64,000 bases of DNA, from assembly GCA_003576845.1 (NCBI GenBank), contig QEVJ01000003.1:1-64000 (forward strand), read 5' to 3'. Position 1 is the first letter of the stretch. Every line of letters begins with the position of its first letter. Shown here one piece after another: positions 62,751 through 64,000 of this stretch. A program made the translations under genes and the position numbers. Source of the DNA: Planctomycetota bacterium. Lineage in GTDB: Bacteria; Planctomycetota; Planctomycetia; Pirellulales; PLA5. The notes under the pieces are model-generated. The model did not search any database and had not been told where the DNA came from. It was given only the letters and a program-made list of their open reading frames with translations.

Positions 62751-63934
62751 ATACGGTTCTCCCCGGGCTTGCGGTTCGCAAAGGGAAGCGTGGTGGGCGC
62801 GAAATCGTCGCCGGCGGACGCGCCGGATTGGTCGCCGCGGTCGTTTGCGGCGACCTTACGTGCCGGCGGTCCTATTTCTTTGATCGGCGGTCTCGCATTC
62901 GCCGCATCGTCCCCGGCGAGCGCTTGTTCGTCCGGCAGGAGCGTCATCAGATCGGTTACATCGAGCATACCGAGCGGAACGCCTGTAGGGTCGACGACCG
63001 GCAGTTCGCTGATCTTCTTGTCCGACATGATCTGAACCGCATCGGCGAGCAAGCTGCCCGAGGCGATCGTCTTGGGATTGCGGGTCATCGGCTTGCCGAT
63101 CGGGCCGTCGATTTCGCCGTCGCGGCGGTTTTCGAGCAATCGGGCGAGATCGCTGTCGGTGAAAATGCCGGTTAGCCGCCCGGCGTCGTCGACGAGCATG
63201 ATCGCGCCGCTCCGCCGGCCCGGTCGGCGGCGTTCGACGAACACGTTGCGAACCGTTTCGTGCTCGTGCGCCACGCGGCATTCGGCCAAGGGACGCATCG
63301 CTTCGTCGACGCGGGCCAGGCGGCGGCCCAAATTGCCGCCAGGATGATAGCGGGCAAAATCTTCGCGACGAAAGCCGCGGACCGCGCTCGCCACAAGCGC
63401 GAGCGCGTCGCCCAGGGCGAGCATCGCGGTCGTGCTCGTGCTCGGCGCCACGCCCAACGGACAGGCTTCTTGAATGTCGCCGAGCGCGAGCACGACCTGC
63501 GCACGTTGGGCGAGCGTGCTCGTCGCGCGGCCCGTGATGGCGACGATCGGCACGTTGGCGGCCGCCAGCGAGGCGAGGATCTGCAGCACTTCACCCGTCT
63601 CGCCGCTTTGAGACAACACGAGAGCCACGTCGCCGGGATGCACGCGGCCCAAGTCGCCGTGGACCGCTTCGGCCGGGTGCAGGAAGAAGCTTCGCGTGCC
63701 GGTCGAGGCGAACGTGGCCGCGATTTTTTGGCCGACGTGGCCCGCTTTGCCCATGCCGGAAACCAGCACGTTGCCGCGGCACGCGAGGAGCAGGTCGAGC
63801 GCGTCGCAGAACACTTCGTCGAGCGACCGCGACAGCCGGACGACCGCCTCGCCTTCCTGCCGCAAGATGTCGCGGGCCAGGCGCAATTGCTCGAAGCGGC
63901 TCTCCGGCCGCGCGGCGGGAACGGGGCTGGTCAT
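62747..63934 (-). CDS. kdsD: D-arabinose 5-phosphate isomerase
   Basis: The 395-residue protein has an N-terminal SIS domain (LVSGMGKAGHVGQKIAATFASTG, LVLSQSGETGEVL) and two CBS domains (about 205-325), the layout of KdsD/KpsF. The catalytic His in LHPAEAVHGDLGR and the Ser/Gly phosphate loop are present. It converts D-ribulose 5-phosphate to D-arabinose 5-phosphate, the first step of KDO synthesis. The C-terminal 60 residues are a charged extension beyond the usual 320-330 residues. It overlaps both kdsC and the preceding gene by 4 bases, so this is a tight operon. Confidence 0.9.
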   Translation of the reverse strand: MTSPVPAARPESRFEQLRLARDILRQEGEAVVRLSRSLDEVFCDALDLLLACRGNVLVSGMGKAGHVGQKIAATFASTGTRSFFLHPAEAVHGDLGRVHPGDVALVLSQSGETGEVLQILASLAAANVPIVAITGRATSTLAQRAQVVLALGDIQEACPLGVAPSTSTTAMLALGDALALVASAVRGFRREDFARYHPGGNLGRRLARVDEAMRPLAECRVAHEHETVRNVFVERRRPGRRSGAIMLVDDAGRLTGIFTDSDLARLLENRRDGEIDGPIGKPMTRNPKTIASGSLLADAVQIMSDKKISELPVVDPTGVPLGMLDVTDLMTLLPDEQALAGDDAANARPPIKEIGPPARKVAANDRGDQSGASAGDDFAPTTLPFANRKPGENRI

Positions 63935-64000
63935 CGGGCGTCTTCCTTGACGGCGGTTGGCGACTGCGGCGACCGCGCAGCGGCACGGCCGGCGCAGACC
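63931..64000 (-). CDS. 3' end of a further gene of the KDO operon (partial)
   Basis: Reading the minus strand from the window edge gives an open frame of 22 codons (ending SPTAVKEDAR) that stops at TGA 63933-63931, overlapping the kdsD ATG as ATGA. Such overlap and the direction suggest a coupled upstream gene; kdsA would fit the pathway, but the fragment is too short to identify. Confidence 0.45.
   Translation of the reverse strand, partial: VCAGRAAARSPQSPTAVKEDAR

Overview
The window reads as chromosomal DNA of a planctomycete, most likely Pirellulales-like. This is inferred from two PEP-CTERM proteins, a very large lamin-tail/CotH/dockerin surface protein, a short protein opening with the planctomycete-type N-terminus MDDNPFASPE, many zinc-ribbon or HEAT membrane proteins of unknown function, high-GC coding and many short palindromic intergenic repeats. 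KDO and LPS-export genes at the right end point to a Gram-negative type outer membrane.

Positions 1 to about 9125 look like the right end of an integrated phage or mobile element, visibly lower in GC than the rest. On the minus strand is a tape measure gene. On the plus strand are an excisionase-like HTH gene, a large winged-helix protein that is probably the replication initiator (it carries an iteron-like array inside its own coding sequence, as in phage lambda gene O), several small orphan genes and a short tyrosine recombinase. The element stops at the 3' end of a tRNA-Pro(UGG) gene (9125-9199, minus), with three copies of a 12-mer just inside the boundary.

Positions 9.9-20.5 kb hold a sugar or sugar-acid catabolic region: a TAT-exported Gfo/Idh/MocA oxidoreductase, an esterase, an SDR, L-rhamnose mutarotase and a FadR/GntR regulator (minus strand), divergent from an aldolase-double-cupin fusion, a D-2-hydroxyacid dehydrogenase, a PhyH dioxygenase, a second SDR and a TIM-barrel epimerase/isomerase. 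A palindrome overlaps the plus-strand promoter in the divergent intergenic region.

Positions 20.5-36.7 kb carry exported and surface proteins: a PEP-CTERM protein, the 2133-residue CotH/dockerin protein, a sigma-54 activator divergent from a membrane zinc-ribbon gene with a near-consensus -24/-12 promoter, and a VIT/vWA protein with a GlyGly-CTERM-like tail directly followed by a rhombosortase-like rhomboid protease. Then come a PII protein and a YugP-type metallopeptidase.

Positions 36.7-52.9 kb are mostly housekeeping and unknown genes: a lipoprotein, HEAT proteins, a second Gfo/Idh/MocA enzyme, an SRPBCC protein, a DUF2975/XRE pair, efp divergent from epmB, metK, an ImmA/IrrE-like protein, a class V aminotransferase and a second PEP-CTERM protein. 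Positions 52.9-58.5 kb form a small accessory patch: a broken dockerin gene, an ISAs1-family transposase, orphan membrane proteins and three copies of a dispersed repeat. The right end (58.5-64 kb) is a minus-strand KDO/LPS cluster: kdsD, kdsC and a 1059-residue OstA/LptA-like protein, interrupted by a nested palindromic element. Five copies of one roughly 41-73 bp palindromic repeat lie between genes from 21.8 to 48.3 kb.
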